Shown: positions 15,034 through 22,367 of the stretch, piece after piece | How the letters are laid out: every line of letters starts with the position of its first letter | Numbering within the stretch: the first letter of the stretch is position 1 | Origin: a virus | IMG/VR virus record: IMGVR_UViG_3300012532_000006 | Span: 1-40,752 of that record | Length of the DNA: 40,752 nt | Direction: 5' to 3' (one strand) | Notes under the pieces: generated by a model | Database searches by the model: none | What the model was told of the DNA's origin: nothing | The model's input: the letters and a program-made list of their open reading frames with translations, nothing else | Position numbers and translations under genes: made by a program

Positions 15034-16065
15034 CTACGCTGCCTGTCTTCGGCCTCTAGGGAACGTGAAGATAGGAAGATTACCGCCGGCTGGCCCTGGT
15101 CCTTGGAATCCTACTGGGTTATCTGTACTATAGTCAAACTGTCCCGCAGGAGCTTGACCCATGTTTGCAAGTTCAACTGCCTTAGAGCGGTTTTGCTCAG
15201 AAGTTGTAGCTTGTGCAGAGCCTATCTCACTCGCAAGCATCGCATCGAACTTAGATAACTCGGCTCTTGCGGCGTCACGGATCTTATTCTTTTCACCTTC
15301 GATTGCAATTCTATCTGGTAAAGAGGCGCCTCTTAGTGCCGTGTCGAGCTCGGCTAGTTGGCTTTGGGCTGCACTGACGATTGAACCAACAATTTGTTCT
15401 TTGTTGTTCTGGAAGACCGTATTTTTGTATAAGTCTTGTGACTCTTTTAGGGCCTGCTGTTCTTGATTAATTCCCTGGTTAGCGAGTTCGTACTGATTTC
15501 CCACCTTAGACATTTCACGTTGGCCAATATTTCCGTAGGCTCTTGCGATCTCACCTGAGGCGCTCGATGTGCCTGCGTTCTTGTTAGCGAGGATGCGTCC
15601 ACCAGATTCGATACCACGGCCTACCATGCCAAGAATATCCTGTTGGCCAGAGCGTCGGGACGCTTCGTTTTGGATACCTTTTTGGTTAATAGCGGCTTGT
15701 GCTTGGCGTTGCTGAAGACCATATTGCTTGATTCCGGTATCAATTCCAAGGCCAGCATTGCGAGCCGCATCAGTAGAGGAATTGAAAATCGTGCCAAGTT
15801 GGCCAGGAAGAGCGCTTATGAGAGAAATTCTCTGTTGCTGTGCTTGATCTACGTAAGAGTAGCCTCCCCCTCCACCACCTGTTGCAGCACTAGGTGCAGG
15901 ATCGTTTCCAACGGAGTGTCCTGACCCCTGTACGTCCATCCCGTAAGTAGGTGTGCTTTGAATCTCGCTCTGTGTCATTGGCCGGGTGTTCGTTAACGTG
16001 TTAAAAACGCCCTGTAGCCCTTGTCCTACGTTCCACCCTGGTATTATGTCTACTCCCCATGGCAT
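15034..16065 (-). CDS. Putative internal core / ejection protein, 343 aa
   Basis: Helical, Gln/Ala-rich protein with long coiled stretches (QYGLQQRQAQAAINQKGIQN, ELANQGINQEQQALKESQDL) and a Gly-rich linker (TGGGGGGYSY) near residue 60. This resembles the smaller internal core proteins that precede the giant ejection protein in T7-like phages. It ends 2 bp before the 1,380-aa gene and is the first gene after promoter 16110-16143. Confidence 0.6.
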   Translation of the reverse strand: MPWGVDIIPGWNVGQGLQGVFNTLTNTRPMTQSEIQSTPTYGMDVQGSGHSVGNDPAPSAATGGGGGGYSYVDQAQQQRISLISALPGQLGTIFNSSTDAARNAGLGIDTGIKQYGLQQRQAQAAINQKGIQNEASRRSGQQDILGMVGRGIESGGRILANKNAGTSSASGEIARAYGNIGQREMSKVGNQYELANQGINQEQQALKESQDLYKNTVFQNNKEQIVGSIVSAAQSQLAELDTALRGASLPDRIAIEGEKNKIRDAARAELSKFDAMLASEIGSAQATTSEQNRSKAVELANMGQAPAGQFDYSTDNPVGFQGPGPAGGNLPIFTFPRGRRQAA

Positions 16066-16109
16066 ATTGTTTTTTCCTTTTGTTTTTATTTATCCACAGT
16101 CTTTTTTAA

Positions 16110-16143
16110 ATCATAGCAAATTTGCTATACATTGTATAGCAAA
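16110..16143 (-). promoter_or_regulatory. Late promoter with 23-bp palindrome (internal protein unit)
   Basis: Palindrome TTTGCTATAC-3-GTATAGCAAA at 16121-16143. Minus strand: TTTGCTATACA (16133-16143), 17 bp, then TATGAT (16110-16115). A second overlapping palindrome, ATAGCAAA-TTTGCTAT (16113-16128), covers the -10 side. Confidence 0.75.
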
Positions 16144-16567
16144 AAGAGTATTGTAAGGGAGACTATTTATTCTTGAAATGAATAGGGAGTACTGACTACA
16201 AAAGGAAAGACGCTATTGGATATAGCGCCGTTATTTCCTTTGATGAACTGGAAGTACTATACAAAGTATAGCAAACTACCCAGGTTAGTGCAAGTAATTA
16301 CAATCGAACAGTTTGCAGCCTGTGGAAAACTGTATGGTACTATTCGGTCGTTTATAGAATTTCCCGCTCTGTTTATCCTAACAACGGGAGACCTGCTAAG
16401 CGCCTGAGTAGTAAAGTGTACACAGCGTAACGAGTGGCGATACTAATGCCGGGCAACGTAACCATCCGAGCCGAGCAAGCATGGGGCCTACGCTTGAAGC
16501 AAGATTGTATGATGGCGCGAGTAGCTGGTGCTTATAGCAGGGGTAAGAGGAAGTAGTGTCTCACAAA
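16144..16567. other. Non-coding spacer with an extra palindrome and a hairpin
   Basis: No convincing gene is seen. At 16253-16275 is a near-complete copy of the late palindrome (ACTATAC-AAA-GTATAGCAAA) without a -10 at the usual distance on either strand. At about 16200-16240 AAAGGAAA pairs with TTTCCTTT around an inner CGCTAT/ATAGCG. The remaining 290 bp, roughly 16276-16567, show only weak local pairing. A 63-codon plus-strand frame lacks a ribosome site. Confidence 0.6.
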
Positions 16568-17119
16568 CTATAGCTCACAGAAGTGCTCCACTAAGCCCGT
16601 AGAGGTAATACCGAAACCGGTAGCATTATACTTAGGATCGATCATCGCCGCGTAGTGGGGAGGGCTGTGTATCCACGCAGACATATCTGCTTCTAAAATA
16701 TTGTCACTCTCAACTTTACTATCCTGAATATTTTCACTCGCGCTTGTACACGTATCAGGGGCATACTCACGGATATACATGTAACCATGCTTTCCATCCG
16801 GGTCTACATGACCAAAATAGTTCCTGGCTTTCATATCTTGAGCTTTTGTCTGGGCAGACTTATTTAGTCTTTCATCTATCGCCAAGGGTGCAACACCCAC
16901 CTTTGCACGCTCTTGGTTCACCGCTTTTAACAAATTATCAACGCTGGGCTTTGTGCCGGTAACAACACTTATAGTAGGCTTCGATTTTACGGACGTATAA
17001 GAAGCAGAACTAAGCTGAACTACTCCCCATATCAGGATCAAGTAAACGAAGAGGCTTACTAGTGTTGAGAGAGAGATTATAGAGAAAAATAGTATTTTCC
17101 TTACCATATTACTTTTCAT
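16568..17119 (-). CDS. Membrane-anchored CAP (SCP/PR-1-like) domain protein, 183 aa
   Basis: N-terminal span at residues about 9-34 (FFSIISLSTLVSLFVYLILI), a Ser/Thr/Lys linker, then a CAP domain from about 61: NLLKAVNQERAKVGVAPLAI, NYFGHVDPDG (H104), ASENI (E129), and WIHSPPHYAAMIDPKYNATG (H155). The cavity His/Glu residues of the family are present. The domain should face outside the cell. CAP proteins are rare in phages and common on bacterial surfaces, so this may be lysogenic-conversion cargo or a surface modifier. It has its own promoter, and its start codon is 6 bp past the -10, so the mRNA is probably leaderless. Confidence 0.85.
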   Translation of the reverse strand: MKSNMVRKILFFSIISLSTLVSLFVYLILIWGVVQLSSASYTSVKSKPTISVVTGTKPSVDNLLKAVNQERAKVGVAPLAIDERLNKSAQTKAQDMKARNYFGHVDPDGKHGYMYIREYAPDTCTSASENIQDSKVESDNILEADMSAWIHSPPHYAAMIDPKYNATGFGITSTGLVEHFCEL

Positions 17120-17125
17120 GCTTTA

Positions 17126-17154
17126 GATATATCACATTGATGTAATAAAGTCAA
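17126..17154 (-). promoter_or_regulatory. CAP gene promoter giving a leaderless mRNA
   Basis: Minus strand: -35 TTGACT (17149-17154), 17 bp, -10 TATATC (17126-17131). ATG 17119 begins 6 bp after the -10, and no ribosome site is present. It is a near-consensus housekeeping promoter, unlike the palindromic late type. Confidence 0.7.
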
Positions 17155-17387
17155 TGCTTGGGTTTGCTGAAGATTAGGCGTCCGAGGTGAACAATACCAA
17201 CTACAAAGCCAGTAACAAGAGACAAGAGACCGAAGAGACTTACTCCCCCCACTAAAATGCCAAGCACGAACGAGTCCTGAGTTGGTATGTGTCCCATCAC
17301 TGCCATAACTACTATACCTGTTACTATCCAGGCCCACCACGGCATTAAGTCATACCATTTCTTCTTTTCGGTCAATTCTTTACTCAT
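17151..17387 (-). CDS. Small two-span membrane protein, 78 aa
   Basis: Cytoplasmic N terminus with charged ELTEKKKW, then two hydrophobic spans at about 18-35 (WAWIVTGIVVMAVMG) and 41-70 (VLGILVGGVSLFGLLSLVTG), and a short basic tail FSKPKH. The family is unrecognised. It lies just upstream of the CAP gene and its own promoter leaves no leader before ATG 17387. Candidate roles are superinfection exclusion or a partner of the CAP protein; both are inference. Confidence 0.65.
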   Translation of the reverse strand: MSKELTEKKKWYDLMPWWAWIVTGIVVMAVMGHIPTQDSFVLGILVGGVSLFGLLSLVTGFVVGIVHLGRLIFSKPKH

Positions 17388-17393
17388 GGCGCG

Positions 17394-17422
17394 ATTGTAT
17401 CACACCTTCTCAACCAGACCAA
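17394..17422 (-). promoter_or_regulatory. Promoter for the small membrane protein, leaderless arrangement
   Basis: Minus strand: -35 TTGGTC (17417-17422), 17 bp, -10 TACAAT (17394-17399), then exactly 6 bp to ATG 17387. The -35 lies inside the preceding tail gene. The spacing equals that of the CAP promoter. Confidence 0.55.
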
Positions 17423-18440
17423 GCTCCTGGTTTATAACCCAGTAAATGTTAGCATCAGAATCAATGTAGTATTTCCTCGCGGGAACCGAGTGGTTCACGG
17501 TAGGCCTATAGACTGTAAGGGTCAGGGCTTTAGTCGGAGGAAATGCATAAGCATCAGTAGTGGCGGTGACGGTTGGAGTAAATAAAGTCGTCGTCAAGTC
17601 TTTCGTACCCGGCTCCACGATACGCGATATGCTAGGCGAAGGGGCAAAAGTAGTCAGGTTGAAACTCAACACATCCGGGGTGACAGAGACGTTACTCGAT
17701 ACGGCTACTGTAGGCGCGTAAGCAGAAAGCGTTAATGGCGAGCTCGGAACTATGATGCCTAGGTTAGTTTGAGGTGCGAAAACACTGATAGTAAGAGAAG
17801 CCGTATCAGGTGTTACGGATACGGGGAGTAGTATATCTGGCGTAAAGGTAGTCAGCGTAAGGGGTAGAATCGAAGGAGTGACAGTATTTGGGGTGACTAT
17901 CGTAGGACCGAATGTCGATATAACGAGCATTAGAGTATCTGGCACTACTTGAATGCCGATTGTCACGCTAGGCGAAAGTGAAGATAATGTCAGCGAAGCC
18001 GTCGGTGGAGTTACTAATTGATTGTCACTCGTCGAGATCGTCGGAGCAAGTCCTGTCGTCGTAAGGGCTGCGGTATCGGGTGTGACTGTTCGATCTATGG
18101 CGATTATTGGAGCAAAGGCCGAAGTCGTAAGCGCTCCAGTCGATGGAGTGAGTAGTATATTGCTACTTACCGTAACAGCTGGAGCGAACGTAGATATGGT
18201 CAGCGAAGCCGTCGATGGCGTAACAGACTGGTTATCGCTTACAGATACGGTGGGTGCAAAGGTAGAAAGTGCCAGAGTAAGCAACCCTACGGTAACAAGC
18301 TGCGGAAGTAAGATTGTCGGGATAAAGCCAGCAGTCGAAAGGTTCGCCACATCGGGAGTGACGGTGACATTAGTCGGAGTGACATCCGGTGTAGCAAGAA
18401 CGTTATTAATTCTTGGGCTGCGAAGCTGGAAGAATGACAT
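17400..18440 (-). CDS. Tandem-repeat virion (tail/fibre-like) protein, 346 aa
   Basis: About 13 tandem units of 22-24 residues with consensus VTPxTxxLTxSxFAPTV cover residues 20-315, then a different C-terminal end RKYYIDSDANIYWVINQELG that looks like a capping element. Such beta repeats are seen in phage decoration or fibre shafts. Neighbours are other Ser/Thr-rich virion proteins. The DNA repeats are diverged, so the array is old rather than a recent slippage. The start ATG 18440 overlaps the previous stop. Confidence 0.65.
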   Translation of the reverse strand: MSFFQLRSPRINNVLATPDVTPTNVTVTPDVANLSTAGFIPTILLPQLVTVGLLTLALSTFAPTVSVSDNQSVTPSTASLTISTFAPAVTVSSNILLTPSTGALTTSAFAPIIAIDRTVTPDTAALTTTGLAPTISTSDNQLVTPPTASLTLSSLSPSVTIGIQVVPDTLMLVISTFGPTIVTPNTVTPSILPLTLTTFTPDILLPVSVTPDTASLTISVFAPQTNLGIIVPSSPLTLSAYAPTVAVSSNVSVTPDVLSFNLTTFAPSPSISRIVEPGTKDLTTTLFTPTVTATTDAYAFPPTKALTLTVYRPTVNHSVPARKYYIDSDANIYWVINQELGLVEKV

Positions 18441-19141
18441 TACCTTGCCAATCCTGGGCTAAATGGGCGTGGTCGCAGTCTTGCCCCAAGGCTCTTATTG
18501 TTGTCCTGAGCTATCAGGGCAACCATCGAGCAGACCCAACTCACCCCTACGAGAGAGGTAAAACCACCGTTATATGTACCGACCGCGCTCACGGCTTGGC
18601 TGCATACACCGATATTACTAAACGTTGTTGACGTCTGGGTGAAGTTCGTATAGCCAGATTGAGCAGTAAGATCGTTGGCCCCCACAGCTTCGGCGCCGGC
18701 AACCCACAGTAGATCATTAGGGCGGAGCGTCGTCACGTTTCCAGATGTTAGTGGCGAAAGGTTCCCTGTATTACTATTAGAGCCATCTAGCGATGTGACA
18801 AAGTTAACACCTGACCACTCTTCAATAATGAGAGTTCCGTCGGCGCCACCAAGTGTGTCTGTCACTGTTACTGCATTGCTTGTCTGTGCCTTAATGTTAT
18901 ACGCAACCCATATTTCTAGATCAAATGACCCCGAATTAATGGCACTCGTAAGCCGCCTGTAAGTATTCCCGGCAGTATCTGTCGGAGTGTTTGCTTTGTT
19001 TGTGGCTGTTGCGGAGTCTCCCTCCCAAGCCAAAAGAATAATATTACCCGTACTATTAGGGCTTGAAAATGTTGCTGTTACCGAACTGGCAAATGTTGTA
19101 TCCACCCCGGAGGCAGCTTGAACTCTCGTCGGGATGGCCAT
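18440..19141 (-). CDS. Putative virion surface protein, 233 aa
   Basis: Ser/Thr/Asn-rich beta protein (SSVTATFSSPNSTGNIILLA, DTLGGADGTLIIEEWSGV). The start ATG 19141 is chosen because it overlaps the previous TAA (TAATG). An upstream frame start would extend into the preceding gene. It resembles its upstream neighbour 19141-19779 in length and composition, so the two may be related tail or decoration proteins. No enzyme motif is seen. Confidence 0.55.
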   Translation of the reverse strand: MAIPTRVQAASGVDTTFASSVTATFSSPNSTGNIILLAWEGDSATATNKANTPTDTAGNTYRRLTSAINSGSFDLEIWVAYNIKAQTSNAVTVTDTLGGADGTLIIEEWSGVNFVTSLDGSNSNTGNLSPLTSGNVTTLRPNDLLWVAGAEAVGANDLTAQSGYTNFTQTSTTFSNIGVCSQAVSAVGTYNGGFTSLVGVSWVCSMVALIAQDNNKSLGARLRPRPFSPGLAR

Positions 19142-19779
19142 TACTTTATTTTCTCCCCAACACTCATACCATCCCCAACGCTTATGCCCATGTAGTTTTG
19201 GTTTCGGTTCTGCCACTCTCGCCTAAGTTCGACTGATCCACCACCGCTAACTGCCGAGGCGCCGTTAGTTGAGGTTAACTGGGAGGCCGAGGTAATACCG
19301 GCGTTGAAGTCAAACAATACGCCCATGCTCGCTCCTGCCGTATGGGAAGCTCTCAACGTCCAACCCGCAGGGGTAGACATGGAAGTTGTTTGGACCGAGC
19401 CACCCCAGGCTAAGCGCCACGACGAACCTGTAGCTATTTGTGGGGTAAAACCTGACATCTCAGTACTCGTGTCGGCTGCTGAGGTCGTGCTACCGGCAGC
19501 TCCAGTTGCAGAAATATTGCGGTAGATGACTACGATCACAAAGTCAGCATTCGTCCAAGTGCCAGTGACGGTATCCCCGGCTACCAATACCCTAGAGCCA
19601 ACCCTAAAACTATTACTGTTAGCGGACTGCGTGGAGACGTTCACCCAACCTGTCGGAAGTGAGGGGGCTGTCAAAGCGGCCCTAAAGGAAAAAACGTAGG
19701 CGGTGTCGTTAGGAAGGAACTCCGGCAGAGTACATGAAGTGGAAGAGGCCGAGTTTTTACCAATAAATGGGCTTGACAT
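19141..19779 (-). CDS. Putative virion surface protein, 212 aa
   Basis: Beta-rich, Ser/Thr-rich protein (MSSPFIGKNSASSTSCTLPE, FVIVVIYRNISATGAAGSTT, SSWRLAWGGSVQTTSM) of the type encoded in phage tail clusters. The pattern VIYRN...TxxS..W.L.....T...P.GWTLR is shared in outline with the next gene, suggesting a duplication. A GGAGGT ribosome site precedes ATG 19779. Confidence 0.55.
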   Translation of the reverse strand: MSSPFIGKNSASSTSCTLPEFLPNDTAYVFSFRAALTAPSLPTGWVNVSTQSANSNSFRVGSRVLVAGDTVTGTWTNADFVIVVIYRNISATGAAGSTTSAADTSTEMSGFTPQIATGSSWRLAWGGSVQTTSMSTPAGWTLRASHTAGASMGVLFDFNAGITSASQLTSTNGASAVSGGGSVELRREWQNRNQNYMGISVGDGMSVGEKIK

Positions 19780-19788
19780 CGCGACCTC

Positions 19789-20367
19789 CTAGTTCATTGC
19801 TTCAATCGTGTAAGAAAGACCCTGGATATTGTTAGCAGCGTTCGAGGTGCCCCAAGTAGCAGTCAAAGAAAGAGCGGTGTCAGCTGTAAGATCGGCCGTT
19901 ACGGCAACTGGCGTTGTGCCACCAGTCGAACCAGAGGCCAGCACAAATGGTAATCCGTAGTTTGTCACTGTACCTGAAGTTGGGTTAGCTGAATTGAATA
20001 GTGTTCCGGCGCCATTAGTCATAAGTGTTCCGGCTGAGCCGTTAGAGCGCACCTGAATAAATGCTTCAAGCTCCCATAAAGCAGTCATTGATGCACCACC
20101 ACCAGTGGCAGAAGTTGTTGTCACCGTGGACGACTTCGAAAGTACCGTACCTGATACGCCGCCCCAGCGTATTGTAAAGATAAGTGTCGGCGTAGAAGTT
20201 GTTCCATACGCACCAAATGCGCGTAACCGTAAACAGCGCCCATCTTGTAAGTAATTTGCGGGAACGGTGACGTTTGGAAACAGAATCGTTTCCGTAGTTG
20301 ATGTGTTGATGGCCGTACCTGAGGAAGTAGCCCAGGTGAGTGTTTCTGCCCAAAATTGTCTGCTCAT
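19789..20367 (-). CDS. Putative virion protein, 192 aa
   Basis: Short N terminus with FWAETLTWATSSGTAINTST, then beta strands (LIFTIRWGGVSGTVLSKSST, ALWELEAFIQVRS) and a closing GLSYTIEAMN. The TIRWGG and W-E-A-x-I-x-V-R pattern is common in small phage virion proteins of unknown position. It is in the run of structural genes with 10-20 bp spacing and an AAGGAAAAC site. Confidence 0.55.
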   Translation of the reverse strand: MSRQFWAETLTWATSSGTAINTSTTETILFPNVTVPANYLQDGRCLRLRAFGAYGTTSTPTLIFTIRWGGVSGTVLSKSSTVTTTSATGGGASMTALWELEAFIQVRSNGSAGTLMTNGAGTLFNSANPTSGTVTNYGLPFVLASGSTGGTTPVAVTADLTADTALSLTATWGTSNAANNIQGLSYTIEAMN

Positions 20368-20378
20368 AGTTTTCCTTC

Positions 20379-20801
20379 CTACGCCAAGGTAAATATACCA
20401 GAGGCATTAATTGCTACGGTTAATGTGTTGCCGGTTGTAGCGGTGACGTCCGCCGGTGTTGAGTCGAGGAGACAATAACAAAGTACGTTTCCGGCCGACT
20501 CGTAGATAACAGCGAACCTAGCCACGATAGAGCCACCAGATGCCGTCCACACTTGGTCGTCACAGTCTACTGTCACCGTAGTAGTTCCGGAAAGCGCCAT
20601 CGTGAGCGTTTTGCCGCCAGTGGTGTATCCGTTGGCGTTGGCGTGTTCGTTAGTTAGTCCCGCGTACGTCGTGCTCGCCGCGCCAATATTTGATGTAGAG
20701 AGGAAGAGCGCCATTTTAAAGGTGTCCGTATCAATATCGAACGTACCATCTAGTAGCTTAGTTCGTCCTCCGTTTGTAAATGTCCATGCTCCTGCTGCCA
20801 T
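20379..20801 (-). CDS. Putative small virion protein, 140 aa
   Basis: The opening WTFTNGGRTKLLDGTFDIDT and later FKMALFLSTSN, TYAGLTNEHANANGYTTGG and FAVIYESAGNVLCYCLLD match a widespread small phage virion protein pattern (an early KLLDG segment, FKMALF strand and later AVIYE), often near the head-tail genes. The exact location in the particle is unknown. An AAGGAG site precedes ATG 20801. Confidence 0.6.
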   Translation of the reverse strand: MAAGAWTFTNGGRTKLLDGTFDIDTDTFKMALFLSTSNIGAASTTYAGLTNEHANANGYTTGGKTLTMALSGTTTVTVDCDDQVWTASGGSIVARFAVIYESAGNVLCYCLLDSTPADVTATTGNTLTVAINASGIFTLA

Positions 20802-20817
20802 AATTAATTTCTCCTTT

Positions 20818-21636
20818 TTATGTGTATGTTATTGTTGTCGCACGATCGTCCCACACATTGCTATACGAGGCGCTACCAACAGCCCACGTCTTCACGAGAC
20901 CTGAACTGGTATCGAGCTTCGCTATTTGCCACACAGGTAGACCCGGTGTTGAGCCTATAGAGGCCTTCCCTATGTAAGTGGTGTCAGCTGTTGTTACATC
21001 ATCTATACGCACAGCAAGCGTAGGCTCCACGTTGCCGATACCTGAGCCGTCCGGATTAGTTACCTTCATCGTAAGTGGGAACTGCGGCTTCATCCGGCTA
21101 GCAGTGTCAATGGACCCGAGTTGTTCCGACATTTGAGTCAGTAAGTTTTCGAGGGATGAGAAGTCAGTTTCTGGCGTTGCAGGAATTAAACTCATCGCTT
21201 CCCTGAACGCTTTAGGAATATCGCTTCTGAGAACTTCCTTAACACCGCTCATATCTACTTCGGGCGAGTTAACACTCACGATCGGTGCATCCACTCGTAC
21301 GTTGGGCTTAAACTCCGGCTTGAAATCGACTTTCCCTACCGCAGTTACAAATGCACTTTCTAACTTCTGCAAGCCGGCCAGGACTGGTTTAGAGAAATTA
21401 GGCATGTCCGGCGTCTCTTTATTCTTGATCGCCATGAGTGACTCTCTCATATCAACAAGCACAGCCCCCATTTCTTTCGTGGCGGTATCATCAGGTTTCT
21501 CAGACAGCACATCCAATACGCCTTGCGTCATCGAGGCAATATCCTCTAGAGCCCTGACTGATCTGTTCTCGGGTTTATTAGCCTCCCACTTTAGAAGCTT
21601 TTTCTGAAGATCATCGGGTAAGTCAGATGCAGCCAT
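20818..21636 (-). CDS. Hypothetical virion-associated protein with helical N-terminal half, 272 aa
   Basis: ATG 21636 is used, 1 bp past the previous stop; GTG 21657 is an alternative. Residues 1-120 are helical and acidic (DLPDDLQKKLLKWEANKPEN, MGAVLVDMRESLMAIKN). The C-terminal 90 residues (TYIGKASIGSTPGLPVWQIA, ATTITYT end) are a beta domain with the TYIGKA pattern found in phage virion proteins. It is possibly an anchor for the small virion proteins that follow. Confidence 0.55.
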   Translation of the reverse strand: MAASDLPDDLQKKLLKWEANKPENRSVRALEDIASMTQGVLDVLSEKPDDTATKEMGAVLVDMRESLMAIKNKETPDMPNFSKPVLAGLQKLESAFVTAVGKVDFKPEFKPNVRVDAPIVSVNSPEVDMSGVKEVLRSDIPKAFREAMSLIPATPETDFSSLENLLTQMSEQLGSIDTASRMKPQFPLTMKVTNPDGSGIGNVEPTLAVRIDDVTTADTTYIGKASIGSTPGLPVWQIAKLDTSSGLVKTWAVGSASYSNVWDDRATTITYT

Positions 21637-21637
21637 G

Positions 21638-21895
21638 TTAAACCCAACGAATCGCACGCATTACTTGTTCAGCATCGAGCAGAACCTCTTTGTCATCGAC
21701 AGTAAGACGAAATATCATATCTTGGTTGGCTTCTTCGTTTAAATCGCGAAAGACATGGACCCGGTGCTTTAAAGAGTAGTCGCGCAACTGATAATGCGTA
21801 GCCTCATGCTGATTGCGTGTATTGTCACTTTCGCGCATCACGCTCATATCTTTAGCCGTTACTTCACCAGCTTTTACTTTCGACACACGGCTCAT
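21638..21895 (-). CDS. Hypothetical protein, 85 aa
   Basis: Charged protein (KVKAGEVTAKDMSVMRESDN, FRLTVDDKEVLLDAEQVMRA), not recognised. ATG 21895 overlaps the stop of the GroES-like gene in an ATGA, so the longer frame start at 21928 is rejected. The C-terminal segment reads as a small alpha/beta fold. Its place between the co-chaperonin and virion genes suggests a role in assembly, but nothing proves it. Confidence 0.6.
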   Translation of the reverse strand: MSRVSKVKAGEVTAKDMSVMRESDNTRNQHEATHYQLRDYSLKHRVHVFRDLNEEANQDMIFRLTVDDKEVLLDAEQVMRAIRWV

Positions 21896-22137
21896 TCTAG
21901 TACCGCCAACACGTGAGATTCCTGGCAAAGCCGCTCGTCTTTCTCAAGAATTACAGAGGCATAGCGTTCAAATAAGACCCTTTCGCCAACTTTGACATCC
22001 CTAACAAGTGGTCCTACGGCAAGGACTTCGCCTGTTTGCGGAAGCGTTTTCCACTCTTCCACGATAAACAGACCTGAGTCTGTCTTCTCCCTAGGTTTGT
22101 CAGCCCTGATAAGAACGATGTCTCTTTTGGGTTTCAT
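21892..22137 (-). CDS. GroES-like co-chaperonin, 81 aa
   Basis: Cpn10 fold: MKPKRDIVLIRADKPREKTD at the start, the mobile-loop region SGLFIVEEWK (about 21-30) with hydrophobic L23-F24-I25 for GroEL binding, then TGEVLAVGP (35-43), VKVGERVLFERYA (48-60) and the C-terminal HVLAVLE. It is somewhat shorter than bacterial GroES (about 97). It would cap host GroEL to fold the phage coat, as T4 gp31 does. It is the first gene of its unit, with a palindrome at 22160-22182 upstream. Confidence 0.85.
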   Translation of the reverse strand: MKPKRDIVLIRADKPREKTDSGLFIVEEWKTLPQTGEVLAVGPLVRDVKVGERVLFERYASVILEKDERLCQESHVLAVLE

Positions 22138-22159
22138 AAGTTGTTTCTCCTACCTTCAT

Positions 22160-22182
22160 TTTACTATACAAAGTATAGTAAA
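22160..22182. promoter_or_regulatory. 23-bp palindrome upstream of the GroES unit
   Basis: TTTACTATAC-AAA-GTATAGTAAA, perfect arms. Unlike the other copies, no TATAAT-like hexamer is found 17 bp downstream on the minus strand, so this copy may act as operator only or use a different promoter. It follows the terminator of the coat operon. Confidence 0.7.
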
Positions 22183-22186
22183 TCTA

Positions 22187-22220
22187 TAAAATAACCTCCC
22201 ATTTTTCAGGGAGGCTATTA
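22187..22220 (-). terminator. Terminator of the coat-protein operon, minus strand
   Basis: Stem AATAACCTCCC (22190-22200) with GGGAGGCTATT (22209-22219), one wobble pair, 8-base loop. On the minus strand it is followed by TTATTTTATAG. It lies 1 bp past the stop of the 45-aa gene. Confidence 0.75.
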
Positions 22221-22358
22221 TTAGTCATCGAGTGAAGGCAATGCCTTCGTCTCAGGCCGATTACGAGGATCGTTTGGGTCACGGTCAAAGTGTTCTACTG
22301 TGTGAGGTACAACCGGATCAACCTCAACTTCTTCGACATCGTTTTTTACTTTTTTCAC
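22221..22358 (-). CDS. Small acidic protein, 45 aa
   Basis: GTG start at 22358 with AGGAG 6 bp away. The sequence is highly acidic and proline-rich (VEEVEVDPVVPHTVEHFDRD, ending LPSLDD). It is not recognised. It lies between the 317-aa virion gene and the operon terminator. The length, charge and position are like small head-completion or scaffold-tail peptides, but this is inference. Confidence 0.6.
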   Translation of the reverse strand: MKKVKNDVEEVEVDPVVPHTVEHFDRDPNDPRNRPETKALPSLDD

Positions 22359-22367
22359 TTTTTACTC

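Noticed and set aside
16216-16407. Plus-strand 63-codon frame in the spacer
   Set aside because: TTG start without ribosome site, overlaps the palindrome copy, no recognisable protein.
18022-18462. Plus-strand 146-codon frame opposite the repeat protein
   Set aside because: A shadow of the tandem repeats in the opposite gene.
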